Positions 1 through 8,119 of a stretch of DNA of 11,061 nt are shown piece by piece. Source of the DNA: DATKEG01 sp035544515 (GTDB taxonomy: Bacteria; Acidobacteriota; Vicinamibacteria; Fen-336); NCBI GenBank assembly GCA_035544515.1, contig DATKEG010000201.1:1-11061 (forward strand). Reading direction: 5' to 3'. Position 1 is the stretch's first letter; every line of letters begins with the position of its first letter. The notes under the pieces are model-generated. The model was given only the letters and a program-made list of their open reading frames with translations, had not been told where the DNA came from and made no database searches. The position numbers and the translations under genes are program-made.

Positions 1-2288
1 AGGTTGAACACGCTGTCGAAGTTGTTGGGCGGGTTCAGCTCCTGCACCGCCAGGACCGGAAGGTTCTGGGTGACGGAGTGGCCGAACGTGGAGCCGAAGA
101 CCCCGATGTCGTAGCTGCGGCCATAGCCGGCGCGGATGACCGTCTTCTCGTTGAGCTGGTAAGTCACGCCCAGCCGCGGGGCAAAGTTGATCTTGTTCTT
201 GACGTTACCGGCGAGGTTGATGTCGCCCACGCCGGCCACCCGGATCTCGCCGGTGTTGATGTCCAGCCAGCCGCCGTTGCTGGCCTCGTTCACGGTCTGC
301 GGGTTGAGGATGTCCGCCCGCAGGCCGTAGTTGAGGGTCAGCTTGGGCGTGGCCCGCCAGGTGTCCTGGATGTAGTAGAAGTGGCGCCACTGACGCTCCC
401 GGGCGTCCGTGTTCGGGCTCACGTAGCGGCGGAGGTTGGACACGTTGCCCAGGAGGAAGGTGGCCACGCCCAGACCACCGCCGGTGGGCCCGGCCGTGCC
501 CTGCTCGTTGAAGGTGAGCTCGCCCGAGCGGTGGGCATCGCTCGGCACCCGCAGGTTGTACGCGCGCCGCACGTCCACCCCGAACTTGACGGTGTGGTTG
601 CCGAAGAGCTTGGTGAGGTTGGCCACCACCTGCGCCTGCTTCTCGTGCTCCGCCAGGGGGCAGTTGCAGCGGTTGACCCCGAGGCCGGAGCCGAAGTTCA
701 TGTCGCCCGCTCCCCCCCTCAGGAAGATGGCGGGAAGGCCCGAGGTGAAGTCGTCGCCGAGGTTCAGGCCCGGGATGCCGGCATCGCTCGCCGGTGTCGT
801 CCCGAAGTCGAAGGGCAACACGTCGACGCCGTACTTGAAGAACCCGAACCGGACGTCCAGCACGGTCGAGGAGTTGATGGTGTAGTCCGCGCCCAGCGCG
901 ACGCTGTGGTTCCGGACCTTGGACAGCCCGCCCAGGCTCCCCAGCTCCGCTCCCCCGCCGTCGCCGAACGCGGTGGGGCCGTCGATGTCGTAGCGCGCGT
1001 AGCTGTAACGGACGAAGGTGTTCAGCCGGTCGCTCAGCCGCCCGTCGAGCCGCACGTCGCCGCTGTCGTTGTTGAAGCTCTCGGACCCCTGGGCATTGAA
1101 GTTGTCGCGGGTGCCGTTGTCCCGGCCGGGGGCGTTGGGCAGGGGGATGAGGCGCAGGACGGCCAGGGCCTGCGGAGAGAGCCGGTTCTGCGGGATCACG
1201 TTGCCGGCGAACTGCTGCCGCTGGCTCGGCGTCCCGGTGCGGGGATCGAAGATGTTCACGCCGTACGCGCTGAAGTCGCCGGCGCGCGCGGCGGCGGTGG
1301 GCACGGTCAGCAGCCGGGATCCGCCGACCTTGGACCGTGTGCCCTGGTAGTCGGCGAAGAAGAAGAACTTGTTCTGGACGATGGGCCCGCCCAGGGCCCC
1401 CCCGAACTGGTCACGCTTGCTCTCGGGCAGCACGCGGCCCGTGATCGGGTTCGGCCGGTCCGGCTGCGTGAAAGGGTTCCGGGCCTGGAACCGGTCCCGC
1501 TGCAGGTACTCGAACAGCGCGCCGTGGAACTCGTTGGTGCCGGACTTCGTCTGCACCGAGACCACCCCCGCGATGGCCTGGCCGAACTCGGCGTCGTAGT
1601 TCTGGGACGTGATCTTCGTTTCGCCGATCGACTCCAGGTTGGGGTTGATGACGATGATGCCCAGGATGGGATCCCGGTTGTCGGTGCCGTCGAGCTGATA
1701 TCCCGTCCCCGCGAACGTCTGGCCGTTCACCTGGGTCTGGATGGAGCCTTGCGGGTTCTCGCTGGCCGCGTGGTTCCAGTTCTGGCGCTGCGTGCCCGGC
1801 GTGAGCAGGATGAGCTTGGTGAAGTTCCGGTCCAGGATGGGCAGGTCGATGATCTGCTCCGCCTCGAACGTGGTGGCGACGTCCGCGCGGTCGGTCTTGA
1901 GGAGCTGTCCCTCGGCCGCGCTCACGGTCACCGATTCGGTGAGCTGGCCCAGCTCCAGGCGGATGTCCACCTTGGTCTGGGTGTCGACGCCGACGCGGGC
2001 CGCCGAGACGACCGCGGTCTTGAAGCCGCCCAGCTCCGCCCGCACCTCGTAGGTGCCGGGCAGCAACCGGTCGCGGACGTAGAAGCCCGACTCGTTGGTT
2101 ACGGCGCTCACGCTGGTCCGGCGCTCGACGCTGGTGACGGTGACGGTGACCCCCGGCAGGGCCGCGCCCGTGGTGTCCATCACCGTTCCCGCGACGCTTC
2201 CGTAGACCGCCTGCGCGCGAACCGGCGCCGCCGTCCCGAGCGCGACGGCGAGCGCGATCGCCCCGGACCTCCACACGACTGCCTTCAT
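1..2288 (-). CDS. TonB-dependent receptor, Oar-like, with carboxypeptidase-regulatory-like N-terminal domain (3' end beyond window)
   Basis: Outer-membrane receptor that would import a ligand, probably an oligosaccharide or peptide, using TonB energy. Reading from the ATG at 2286-2288, I find 762 uninterrupted codons to the left edge, so the C-terminal barrel strands are missing from view. Residues 1-25 form a signal peptide ending VRA before QAVYG. Residues about 29-110 are a carboxypeptidase-regulatory-like beta-sandwich (GTVMDTTGAALPGVTVTV, then SGFYVRDRLLPGTYEV). A plug-like part follows (ESVTVSAAEGQLL, then IIDLPILDRNFTKLILLTPG), and the barrel begins with QTKSGTNEFHGALFEY and GGPIVQNKFFFFADYQGTRS, characteristic of Oar-like receptors. 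A Shine-Dalgarno run, AAGGGGG, lies 4 bases before the ATG. It is divergent from the glycosidase at 2507, which suggests a shared substrate. Family assignment is firm; the ligand is unknown. Confidence 0.93.
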   Translation of the reverse strand, partial: MKAVVWRSGAIALAVALGTAAPVRAQAVYGSVAGTVMDTTGAALPGVTVTVTSVERRTSVSAVTNESGFYVRDRLLPGTYEVRAELGGFKTAVVSAARVGVDTQTKVDIRLELGQLTESVTVSAAEGQLLKTDRADVATTFEAEQIIDLPILDRNFTKLILLTPGTQRQNWNHAASENPQGSIQTQVNGQTFAGTGYQLDGTDNRDPILGIIVINPNLESIGETKITSQNYDAEFGQAIAGVVSVQTKSGTNEFHGALFEYLQRDRFQARNPFTQPDRPNPITGRVLPESKRDQFGGALGGPIVQNKFFFFADYQGTRSKVGGSRLLTVPTAAARAGDFSAYGVNIFDPRTGTPSQRQQFAGNVIPQNRLSPQALAVLRLIPLPNAPGRDNGTRDNFNAQGSESFNNDSGDVRLDGRLSDRLNTFVRYSYARYDIDGPTAFGDGGGAELGSLGGLSKVRNHSVALGADYTINSSTVLDVRFGFFKYGVDVLPFDFGTTPASDAGIPGLNLGDDFTSGLPAIFLRGGAGDMNFGSGLGVNRCNCPLAEHEKQAQVVANLTKLFGNHTVKFGVDVRRAYNLRVPSDAHRSGELTFNEQGTAGPTGGGLGVATFLLGNVSNLRRYVSPNTDARERQWRHFYYIQDTWRATPKLTLNYGLRADILNPQTVNEASNGGWLDINTGEIRVAGVGDINLAGNVKNKINFAPRLGVTYQLNEKTVIRAGYGRSYDIGVFGSTFGHSVTQNLPVLAVQELNPPNNFDSVFN

Positions 2289-2342
2289 GCGTCCCCCTTT
2301 GCACTTGATGTGATGAGACAGGCTCCCGACCGCGGTTCCGCT

Positions 2343-2397
2343 GCGACTAATCGGCGGCTGGCGTCTCCGCGCATAAGATCTCGTCTCGACGCGACTA
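2343..2397. repeat. Direct repeat GCGACTA in the divergent intergenic region
   Basis: GCGACTA occurs at 2343-2349 (followed by AT) and at 2391-2397 (followed by GT), 48 bases apart, in the leader between the candidate receptor promoter and its start codon. Between the copies are an AGATCT palindrome and two related CGTCTC segments. It could be a pair of binding sites for a regulator, or chance; two copies are too few to decide. Confidence 0.25.
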
Positions 2398-2415
2398 GTA
2401 ATTACGAGGGTGCCG

Positions 2416-2445
2416 ATGGTACCGCTGTCACGCCAGAGGCGTCAA
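2416..2445 (-). promoter_or_regulatory. Candidate sigma70-type promoter of the TonB-dependent receptor
   Basis: On the minus strand TTGACG (2440-2445) and TACCAT (2416-2421) are separated by 18 bases, close to the sigma70 consensus. Transcription would start near 2409, giving a leader of about 120 bases before the receptor ATG. The -35 box lies inside an inverted repeat. This is a pattern match only; the surrounding DNA is less GC-rich than the genes, which favours a control region. Confidence 0.45.
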
Positions 2446-2463
2446 GGCCCTTCCGTCCTTGAC
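2441..2463. repeat. Inverted repeat GTCAAGG-N9-CCTTGAC, possible operator
   Basis: Perfect 7-base arms (2441-2447 and 2457-2463) flank a 9-base spacer. The left arm overlaps the candidate -35 box of the divergent receptor gene, and the right arm lies about 45 bases before the glycosidase start. The centre-to-centre spacing of the arms is 16 bases, which suits a dimeric repressor, but no T-run follows to make it a terminator. A regulatory role is inferred from position and symmetry only. Confidence 0.35.
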
Positions 2464-2494
2464 CCTCGGCGGAAAGGCAGCCTACTCTGCGGCC

Positions 2495-2499
2495 GGGGG
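2495..2499 (+). promoter_or_regulatory. Ribosome binding site that selects the TTG start at 2507
   Basis: GGGGG followed by a 7-base spacer precedes TTG at 2507. The frame is open upstream to another TTG at 2459, but that one lacks a comparable site and would add 16 polar residues ahead of the signal peptide. No ATG in this frame fits an exported protein. Confidence 0.5.
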
Positions 2500-2506
2500 T
2501 GACAGT

Positions 2507-5176
2507 TTGCGACAGGGCCGGCATTTCACGGTCACCATCTTGCCCGCCGTGCTTCTCCTCGCCACGCAGGCCACGACCGCGGACGGTCCTCCCGTCGCGC
2601 GGTTCGCGCTTCCGGGCAGCGGCCTCGAGCTTGGCCGCCCGACCCGGTTCGGGGCCTTCCTCGACGTGGTCGGCCGTCGCTCCGCGCTGTTCGGCTACGA
2701 GAACCGGGGGCTGGAAGCCTGGGCCTGGCCGCTCAAGCTGATCGATTCGTTCGAGCTGTCCTTCCGCCTGCAGGGTTACCCGCTCGACATCCCCGGCCCC
2801 GAGATCGCGCGCGCGATCACCGTCCGGCCCGAGGCCACCGTGCTGACCTACTCCCACCCCGCGTTCACCGTCCGGCACGTCCTGTTCGCGCCCATCGACG
2901 AGCCGGCCCTGGTCATGCTGCTGGACATCGACGGCACGCTGCCCATGACGGTGACCGGCTCGTTCCGCCCCCGCCTGAAGCTGATGTGGCCGGCGGGCCT
3001 GCAGACCGGCGACCCGTCCTGGGACGAGAAAGAGCGGCTCTACGTCATCGGCGAGGAGACGCGCCGCTTCGTCGCGGTCGTCGGCTCCCCCGGCGCGCGC
3101 GACCTCTCGATCATGCCCTACCAGGAGGAGCCGCGCGACGTGCCCCTGCGCTTCGAGCTGGACGTGCCCAGGGACGAGATGGCGCGGCGCTACGTGCCCA
3201 TCGTGATCGTGGGCGGCGTGGAGGGCCGCGACAAGGCGCGGGCCGACTACCACCGGGTGCTCGGCTCCCTGCCCGCGCTGTACGCGAAGAACGTGGCCTA
3301 CTACCGCGCCCTGCAGGAGCGCACCGCCGAGATCGACACGCCCGACGACCGCCTCGACACCGCATTCGCCTGGGCCAAGGTGGGCATCGACAAGGGCGTG
3401 GCCACGAACCCGCAGCTCGGCACCGGCCTTCTGGCCGGCTTCCGGACCTCGGGAGAGAGCGAGCGGCCGGGGTTCGCGTGGTTCTTCGGGCGCGACGCGC
3501 TCTGGAGCGCGCTCGCCGTCGACTCGTACGGCGATTTCGCGCTCACGCGCACGGCGCTCGACTTCCTGAAGAAGTTCCAGCGGAGCGACGGCAAGGTCCC
3601 GCACGAGATCTCGCAGAGCGCCGCGCTCGTCCCGTGGTTCACGGATTATCCCTATCCCTGGAACAGCGCCGACGCGACCCCCCTCTACGTGATCGCGCAC
3701 GCCGACCACTGGCGCCACACCGGCGACCTCGCCTACCTGCGCGGCTCCTGGGACTCCATCGTGAAGGCCTGGCGGTTCACCGCGGCCAGCGACAGCGACG
3801 GGAACGGCCTGGTCGAGAACACGAAATTCGGCCACGGCTGGGTGGAGGGGGGCGCGCTCTATCCGCCGCACGAGGAGATCTACATGCAGGGCGCGTGGAT
3901 CGAGGCCTGCCGCGGCCTGGCCGAGATGGCGCGGGCGCTGAAGGATCCCGAGCTGGCGGCGGCGGCGCGGGCCAGTGCCGAGCGCACACGCCAGGCCACG
4001 GAGCAGACGTATTGGCTCGGGGACCGTGGGCACTACGGCTATGCCACGAAGCGGCCGGACGAGACGCGCCGCGAGGCGGAGCCCGGGCCGAACCGTGAAG
4101 TACGCCAGGCGCGCCTCGACGAGCTGGCGACGGCTGTCTTCTACCCCGAGGACACGGTGCTGCCCGCGGTCCCCCTGTGGTGGCGCACGCTCGACCCGCA
4201 GCGCGCCCAGGAGCAGATCGACCGGCTCGGCGCGGGCGCGCTGGCCACGGACTGGGGCCACCGGCTGCTCTCGAAGGAGAGCCGCCTCTACGACCCGCTC
4301 TCCTACCACTACGGCTCGGTCTGGCCGCTCTTCACCGGTTGGGCGTCGGTCGCGGCCTACCGCCACGGCCGGCCGCACGTCGGCTTCCAGGCGCTGATGG
4401 CGAACGCGCTCTTGACCTTCCCGGGCGCGCTCGGCTACGTGACCGAGCTGCTCTCGGGCGATTTCCGCGCGGCCTTCGGCCGCTCCTCGCACCACCAGGT
4501 CTGGTCCGAGGCCATGGTCGTCTCGCCCGTCATGCGCGGCCTGCTCGGGATCGAAGCCGGCGACGGCGGCCGCCTGCTGACCTTCGCCCCCCAGCTCCCC
4601 GCGGACTGGCCGCACGCGTCGGCCCGGCGGGTCGCGGTCGCGGACGGATGGTTCGACCTCGCCATCGACCGCCGCGAAGGCGCGCGCACGATCACGGTGA
4701 CGCGGCGCGGCGGCGCGGCGCCGGTGCGCGTCGCGCTCGCCCCGGCGTTCGCGCTCGACGCCCGCATCCGGTCGGTCTCGGTCGACGGCCGGAGCCAGCC
4801 GTACCGGATGCGCCGCGAGGGCGACGTCCAGCGGGCCGAAGTGGAGCTGCCCGCGGAGGCGCTGCCCGCCCGCGTCGTGTTCTTCTGCGACGAGGGCACC
4901 GAGACCTTCATCCCCGTCGTCGATCCCGCGGAGGGCGCCGCCAGCGAGGGGTTGCGCATCCTGCGCGCGACGGCCGGGAAGGGCGCGCTTGCCCTGACCG
5001 TGGAGGGGATCGCCGGGCGCGAGTACCCGCTCACCCTGCGCACGCCGCGCACGGTGAGCGCAGCGAGCGGGGCGGCCCTGCGGCGGCTGGACCGCGGCCA
5101 CTGGGAGCTGCGCGTCCGCTTCGAGGGCGCGGACGGCCGGTACGTGCGGCGCGCGTTGACCCTGCCGCTGTCCTGA
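2507..5176 (+). CDS. Exported glycoside hydrolase-like protein, (alpha/alpha)6 barrel (amylo-alpha-1,6-glucosidase/GH63-like)
   Basis: Likely hydrolyses alpha-linked oligosaccharides outside the cytoplasm. Counting from TTG 2507 (889 residues), a signal peptide with a basic start (RQGRH) and a hydrophobic core (ILPAVLLLA) ends near TTA-DG. An N-terminal beta-rich domain spans about residues 28-285. A helical barrel (about 285-690) follows, with motifs of the glycogen-debranching C-terminal and GH63-like folds: WFFGRDALW at 325-333, DSDGNGLVEN at 429-438, HGWVEGG at 443-449, YHYGSVWP at 600-607 and HHQVWSEAM at 662-670. Glu447 and Glu668 are my best guesses for catalytic residues, by analogy only. 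A beta-sandwich tail closes the protein. It is divergent from the TonB receptor and ends 15 bases from a convergent small gene. The fold is fairly sure; the exact family and substrate are not. A start at 2459 is the alternative. Confidence 0.85.
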   Translation: MRQGRHFTVTILPAVLLLATQATTADGPPVARFALPGSGLELGRPTRFGAFLDVVGRRSALFGYENRGLEAWAWPLKLIDSFELSFRLQGYPLDIPGPEIARAITVRPEATVLTYSHPAFTVRHVLFAPIDEPALVMLLDIDGTLPMTVTGSFRPRLKLMWPAGLQTGDPSWDEKERLYVIGEETRRFVAVVGSPGARDLSIMPYQEEPRDVPLRFELDVPRDEMARRYVPIVIVGGVEGRDKARADYHRVLGSLPALYAKNVAYYRALQERTAEIDTPDDRLDTAFAWAKVGIDKGVATNPQLGTGLLAGFRTSGESERPGFAWFFGRDALWSALAVDSYGDFALTRTALDFLKKFQRSDGKVPHEISQSAALVPWFTDYPYPWNSADATPLYVIAHADHWRHTGDLAYLRGSWDSIVKAWRFTAASDSDGNGLVENTKFGHGWVEGGALYPPHEEIYMQGAWIEACRGLAEMARALKDPELAAAARASAERTRQATEQTYWLGDRGHYGYATKRPDETRREAEPGPNREVRQARLDELATAVFYPEDTVLPAVPLWWRTLDPQRAQEQIDRLGAGALATDWGHRLLSKESRLYDPLSYHYGSVWPLFTGWASVAAYRHGRPHVGFQALMANALLTFPGALGYVTELLSGDFRAAFGRSSHHQVWSEAMVVSPVMRGLLGIEAGDGGRLLTFAPQLPADWPHASARRVAVADGWFDLAIDRREGARTITVTRRGGAAPVRVALAPAFALDARIRSVSVDGRSQPYRMRREGDVQRAEVELPAEALPARVVFFCDEGTETFIPVVDPAEGAASEGLRILRATAGKGALALTVEGIAGREYPLTLRTPRTVSAASGAALRRLDRGHWELRVRFEGADGRYVRRALTLPLS

Positions 5177-5191
5177 AGCGCGGCGGTCGCC

Positions 5192-5347
5192 TCAGCGCAG
5201 CAGGCGGACGACGATCAGCACCAGGATGATCACCAGCAGCACGTGGATCAGGTTCTGGCTGCCCCCGCGCAGGCGCGGCAGGCGCGTACGTCCGAAGTAG
5301 CCGAGCAGCCAGAGCACCAGCAGGACGACGATCAGGATCTCCAGCAT
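5192..5347 (-). CDS. Small Lmo0937-family-like membrane protein, 51 residues
   Basis: A 51-residue hydrophobic peptide that starts at ATG 5345-5347 and ends at TGA 5192-5194. It has two hydrophobic segments, residues 3-18 (EILIVVLLVLWLLGYF) and 33-50 (LIHVLLVIILVLIVVRLL), joined by a basic loop (GRTRLPRLRGG). This layout, with VLWLLG in the first helix and IHVLLV in the second, matches the short Lmo0937-type membrane proteins, whose function is unknown. GAGG lies 7 bases before the ATG. It follows CRTAC1 gene A by 43 bases and may be the last gene of that operon or have its own promoter. It faces the glycosidase gene across a 15-base gap. The family call rests on remembered sequence pattern; the gene itself is well supported by composition and ribosome site. 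Confidence 0.8.
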   Translation of the reverse strand: MLEILIVVLLVLWLLGYFGRTRLPRLRGGSQNLIHVLLVIILVLIVVRLLR

Positions 5348-5374
5348 TGGATGGCCTCGGGGGACAGGCTAGGT

Positions 5375-5389
5375 GCGCGCCGGCCGCGC
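5375..5389 (-). terminator. Weak GC hairpin just after the stop of CRTAC1 gene A
   Basis: Arms GCGCG and CGCGC with a 5-base loop begin one base past the TGA at 5391-5393. There is no T-run after it, so it is not a standard intrinsic terminator; it could slow polymerase or protect the transcript end. Such GC stems are also expected by chance here. Confidence 0.2.
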
Positions 5390-5390
5390 G

Positions 5391-7115
5391 TCAAGGGGAA
5401 TCCGCCGGAACCCCCTCCTCCACGGTGATCACCTGGCCGGCGGGCACGTCGCGCAGCGTGTCCACGTGCCCGCTCGGCCAGCGCACCTCGACCCGCTCCG
5501 CCCGCGCGTTCGCGCCCAGGCCGAAGTGCGCGCGGAGGTCGTCGTGCGAATAGTAGCTCGACTGGCTCAGGACCGCGCGCGCCTGCTTCCGGCCGCCCGC
5601 GCTGACCACCACGGTCGCGCCGAGGCCGGCCCGGTTCGACCGCGTGCCCTGGAGCTTCACGGCCAGCCAGCGGTTCTCCCCCGCGTAGTCGTTGCGGAGC
5701 AGCGAAGGCGGCTCGTTCATGTTCATCACGAGCACGTCCACGTCCCCGTCGTTGTCGTAGTCGCCGAAGGCGGCGCCCCGGCTGGAGTGGGGCGTGGTGG
5801 CCCCGGGCCCGCTCGCCTCCGTGACCAGCTCGAAGCGCCCGGCCGGGCCGCCGCGGAAGACGACCCGCGGTCCACGGTGCGGATAGTGCGCGAGCTGCCG
5901 CTCGACCTCGGGATACACGTTGCCGGTGACGTAGACGACGTCCGGCCGGCCGTCGTTGTCGAGGTCGGGCATGCCCGCCCCCCACTCCACGTAGCGATTC
6001 AGGGCGCCGAGTCCCGCCGCCACCGCCACGTCCTCGAACTGGCCACGTCCGAGGTTGCGATAGAGCGCGGGCACGTCGTCGGCGAAGTGCGTCTTGAGCA
6101 GGTCGAGGAGGCCGTCGCCGTCGTAGTCGGCCACCGCCAGCCCCATGCCCGCCTGCGCGTCGCCGAACTCGCCGTAGGCCGCGCCGCTGGGCACCGCCAC
6201 GTCCGTGAACGTGCCGTCCCGGTTGTTCCGGTAGAGGATGGACGCGGTGGAATCGCAGGCGACGTAGATATCCGGCCAGCCGTCTCCGTCGAAGTCGGCG
6301 GCGGCGGCGGTCATGGGATAGCGCCCGGTGACGCGGCCCACGCCCGAGGCCTGGGAGACGTCCTGGAACGTGCCGTCGCCCCGGTTGCGATAGAGCAGGT
6401 TCGTGTCGAACGGAAGGCCCTTGGGCCCGCAGTTGACGGGCATGCCCTTCCACACGCAGTTCGGTCCCTTGCCGGGCTCGGCCGCGGTGGCCAGGTCGAA
6501 GGCAAGGTAGTTCGCCACGAACAGGTCGAGCTTTCCGTCCCGGTCGTAGTCCACGAAGCTGCAGCCCGAGCCCCAGCGCGTCGCGGTGGCGGCCAGGCCG
6601 GCGCGCGCGGTGGCGTCCTCGAAGCGGCCGTCGCCCCGGTTGCGGTAGAGCACGTTGCGGCCGTAATACGTCACGAACAGGTCGAGCGCACCGTCGTTGT
6701 CGTAGTCGCCCGCGCAGACCGACGACGCCCAACCCGTCCGGCGCAGGCCGGCGCGATCGGTCACGTCCTCGAACGTGCCGTCGCGGCGGTTGCGGTACAG
6801 CCGGCTGGTCGGCTCCTGGCCGGGCGGCCAGGCCGCGTCCTCGCGCGCGTCCTCCTTCAACCGGGTGCCGCTGAGCACGAGCGCGTCGAGCCAGCCGTCT
6901 CCGTCGTAGTCGAACAGTCCCACGCCCGCGCCGTTGGTCTCGATGATGAAGCGCTTGCGGTCGAGGCCGCCGTAGACCGACGGGTGGCGCAGGCCGGCCT
7001 GCGCGGCGACGTCCACGAGCCGAACCGGCCAGGGGTCGGGCGCCGCGCGCGCGGACCACGTGGCCAGCGTCCCCAGGCCGGCCAGCGCGGCGGCGGCCGC
7101 GGCCGGAGGCCTCAA
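5391..7115 (-). CDS. CRTAC1 family protein A (FG-GAP/VCBS repeats plus ASPIC/UnbV domain), secreted
   Basis: Predicted secreted calcium-binding beta-propeller protein of 574 residues. It begins with TTG 7113-7115, which overlaps the TGA of the TPR gene (TTGA); the frame upstream only mirrors the TPR gene. Residues 1-25 (MRPP, an alanine-rich core, then SARA-APD) act as a signal peptide. Seven D-x-D-x-D-G-x-x-D calcium-binding loops start at residues 69, 137, 189, 274, 330, 384 and 452, mostly followed by LYRN-x(3)-GTFxDV repeat units. An ASPIC/UnbV domain occupies about 493-565 (SNRAGLGATV, SYYSHDDLRAHFGLG, VEVRWPSG). A cysteine pair at 220 and 229 sits in C-VWKG-MPVN-CGPKGLP, as in protein B. 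Members are thought to be extracellular; the function in bacteria is unknown. The start is inferred from the signal peptide and overlap, since no strong ribosome site is seen. Confidence 0.9.
   Translation of the reverse strand: MRPPAAAAAALAGLGTLATWSARAAPDPWPVRLVDVAAQAGLRHPSVYGGLDRKRFIIETNGAGVGLFDYDGDGWLDALVLSGTRLKEDAREDAAWPPGQEPTSRLYRNRRDGTFEDVTDRAGLRRTGWASSVCAGDYDNDGALDLFVTYYGRNVLYRNRGDGRFEDATARAGLAATATRWGSGCSFVDYDRDGKLDLFVANYLAFDLATAAEPGKGPNCVWKGMPVNCGPKGLPFDTNLLYRNRGDGTFQDVSQASGVGRVTGRYPMTAAAADFDGDGWPDIYVACDSTASILYRNNRDGTFTDVAVPSGAAYGEFGDAQAGMGLAVADYDGDGLLDLLKTHFADDVPALYRNLGRGQFEDVAVAAGLGALNRYVEWGAGMPDLDNDGRPDVVYVTGNVYPEVERQLAHYPHRGPRVVFRGGPAGRFELVTEASGPGATTPHSSRGAAFGDYDNDGDVDVLVMNMNEPPSLLRNDYAGENRWLAVKLQGTRSNRAGLGATVVVSAGGRKQARAVLSQSSYYSHDDLRAHFGLGANARAERVEVRWPSGHVDTLRDVPAGQVITVEEGVPADSP
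6025..6800. repeat. Five 41-bp DNA repeats inside CRTAC1 gene A
   Basis: Near-identical 41-bp units at 6025-6065, 6196-6236, 6355-6395, 6610-6650 and 6760-6800 follow the pattern ACGTCCTCGAACGTGCCGTC, then a variable stretch, then GGTTGCGGTAGAG. They encode the LYRNRGDGTFEDV-type units of the propeller on the minus strand. The same unit recurs in gene B. Confidence 0.75.
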
Positions 7116-8119
7116 CGCTCGGCCGCGCCCTGCAGCCGCTCCGCGATCTCCAGCTCCCGCCGCGCCTCCTCCACGCGGCCGGCCTGCTGGAGCAGCTGGC
7201 CCAGCAGGTAATGGGCGGCCTTGTTGTTGGGGTCGTATTGGATGGCGCGCCGCAGCATGCCCTCCGCCGCCGCGGGCTGGCCCTTCTTCACGTAGGCACG
7301 GCCCAGCAACAGGTACGGCCCGCTGTAGTAGGGATTGAGCCAGGCCGATCGCTGCAGCGCCGCGATCGCCTCGTCCCACTCGAGCTGGCGCGAGTAGGCG
7401 TCGCCGAGACGGTAGAAGGCCATGGCGTCGCCCGGGTTCAGCTCCAGCTCCTTCCGCAGCAGCGCCACCGCCTCCTCGAGACGGCCGCGGAAGAGCGCGG
7501 TCTGCCCGAGGAGGAAATGGGCGTGCGGCAGGCGCGGGTCCCTGGCCAGCGCCTTCTTCAGCTCCTCCTCGGCCGCGTCGTCGAACTCGGCGCGGACCAT
7601 CATGCGCGCGGTCAGCAGGTGGGCGGCGGCGGAGTCGGCGGGCACCTTGAAGCTGCGCGCCCAGGTCTCGCGGGCCTTGTCGGCCTGGCGCGTCTGGATG
7701 TAGGCCATGCCGAGCACGTAGGCCAGCTCGGCGTTGTTCGGCGCCAGCGCCCGCGTCTCTTCCAGGTAGGGCACGGACTCCGCGACGCGTCCGGCGAGGT
7801 ACGACGACAGGCCGAGCACCTGCACGGCCTCCCGCCGTTCCAGGCTCCCTTCCCGCAGCCGCGGCAACGCCGCGGTCAGGTGCTCGATGGCGTTCGGGTG
7901 ATCGTTGGCGTGGTAATACGCCACGCCCAGGAGCTGCGCCACGCGCGCGTCGCCGCCGCCGGCCGCGGCGCCGAGCGTCGCGATCGCGAGCGCGGGCTGG
8001 CCGTCGTCGAGGAGCCTCCGCGCCTCGGCCAGCAATGCGGCGGCCGGCGCCTCGGGCGGCGCCGGCGCCGCCGGATCCTGCGCCGTCAGGGCCAGTGCGA
8101 AGAGCAGGACGGAAGTCAT
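7112..8119 (-). CDS. Secreted tetratricopeptide-repeat (TPR) protein
   Basis: A 335-residue helical repeat protein, probably a scaffold for protein contacts outside the cytoplasm. A short hydrophobic leader (MTSVLLFALALTAQ) is followed by a Pro/Ala-rich linker to about residue 28, then roughly eight TPR units to the C-terminus. The clearest are YVLGMAYIQTRQADKARETW (from 134), HFLLGQTALFRGRLEEAVAL (from 201), FYRLGDAYSRQLEWDEAIAA (from 235), YLLLGRAYVKKGQPAAAEGM (from 269) and HYLLGQLLQQAGRVEEARRE (from 303). Its ATG overlaps the stop of the PIN remnant (ATGA at 8116-8119), and its TGA overlaps the TTG of CRTAC1 gene A, so translation is probably coupled. Leader and context suggest it partners the two CRTAC1 proteins. 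The lack of basic residues at the N-terminus makes the signal peptide less than certain. Confidence 0.9.
   Translation of the reverse strand: MTSVLLFALALTAQDPAAPAPPEAPAAALLAEARRLLDDGQPALAIATLGAAAGGGDARVAQLLGVAYYHANDHPNAIEHLTAALPRLREGSLERREAVQVLGLSSYLAGRVAESVPYLEETRALAPNNAELAYVLGMAYIQTRQADKARETWARSFKVPADSAAAHLLTARMMVRAEFDDAAEEELKKALARDPRLPHAHFLLGQTALFRGRLEEAVALLRKELELNPGDAMAFYRLGDAYSRQLEWDEAIAALQRSAWLNPYYSGPYLLLGRAYVKKGQPAAAEGMLRRAIQYDPNNKAAHYLLGQLLQQAGRVEEARRELEIAERLQGAAER

Noticed and set aside
78..2462. 794-codon plus-strand open frame opposite the TonB-dependent receptor
   Set aside because: Low-complexity antisense translation. The minus strand reads as a clean receptor with signal peptide, regulatory-like domain and plug.
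2402..5101. 899-codon minus-strand open frame opposite the glycosidase
   Set aside because: The translation is rich in Arg, Ala, Gly, Val and Glu without domain motifs, as expected for the antisense of a GC-rich gene. The plus-strand frame has a signal peptide and hydrolase motifs.
5177..5191. Bidirectional terminator between the convergent genes
   Set aside because: The gap is only 15 bases, with a 3-4 base GC stem and no T-runs on either side.
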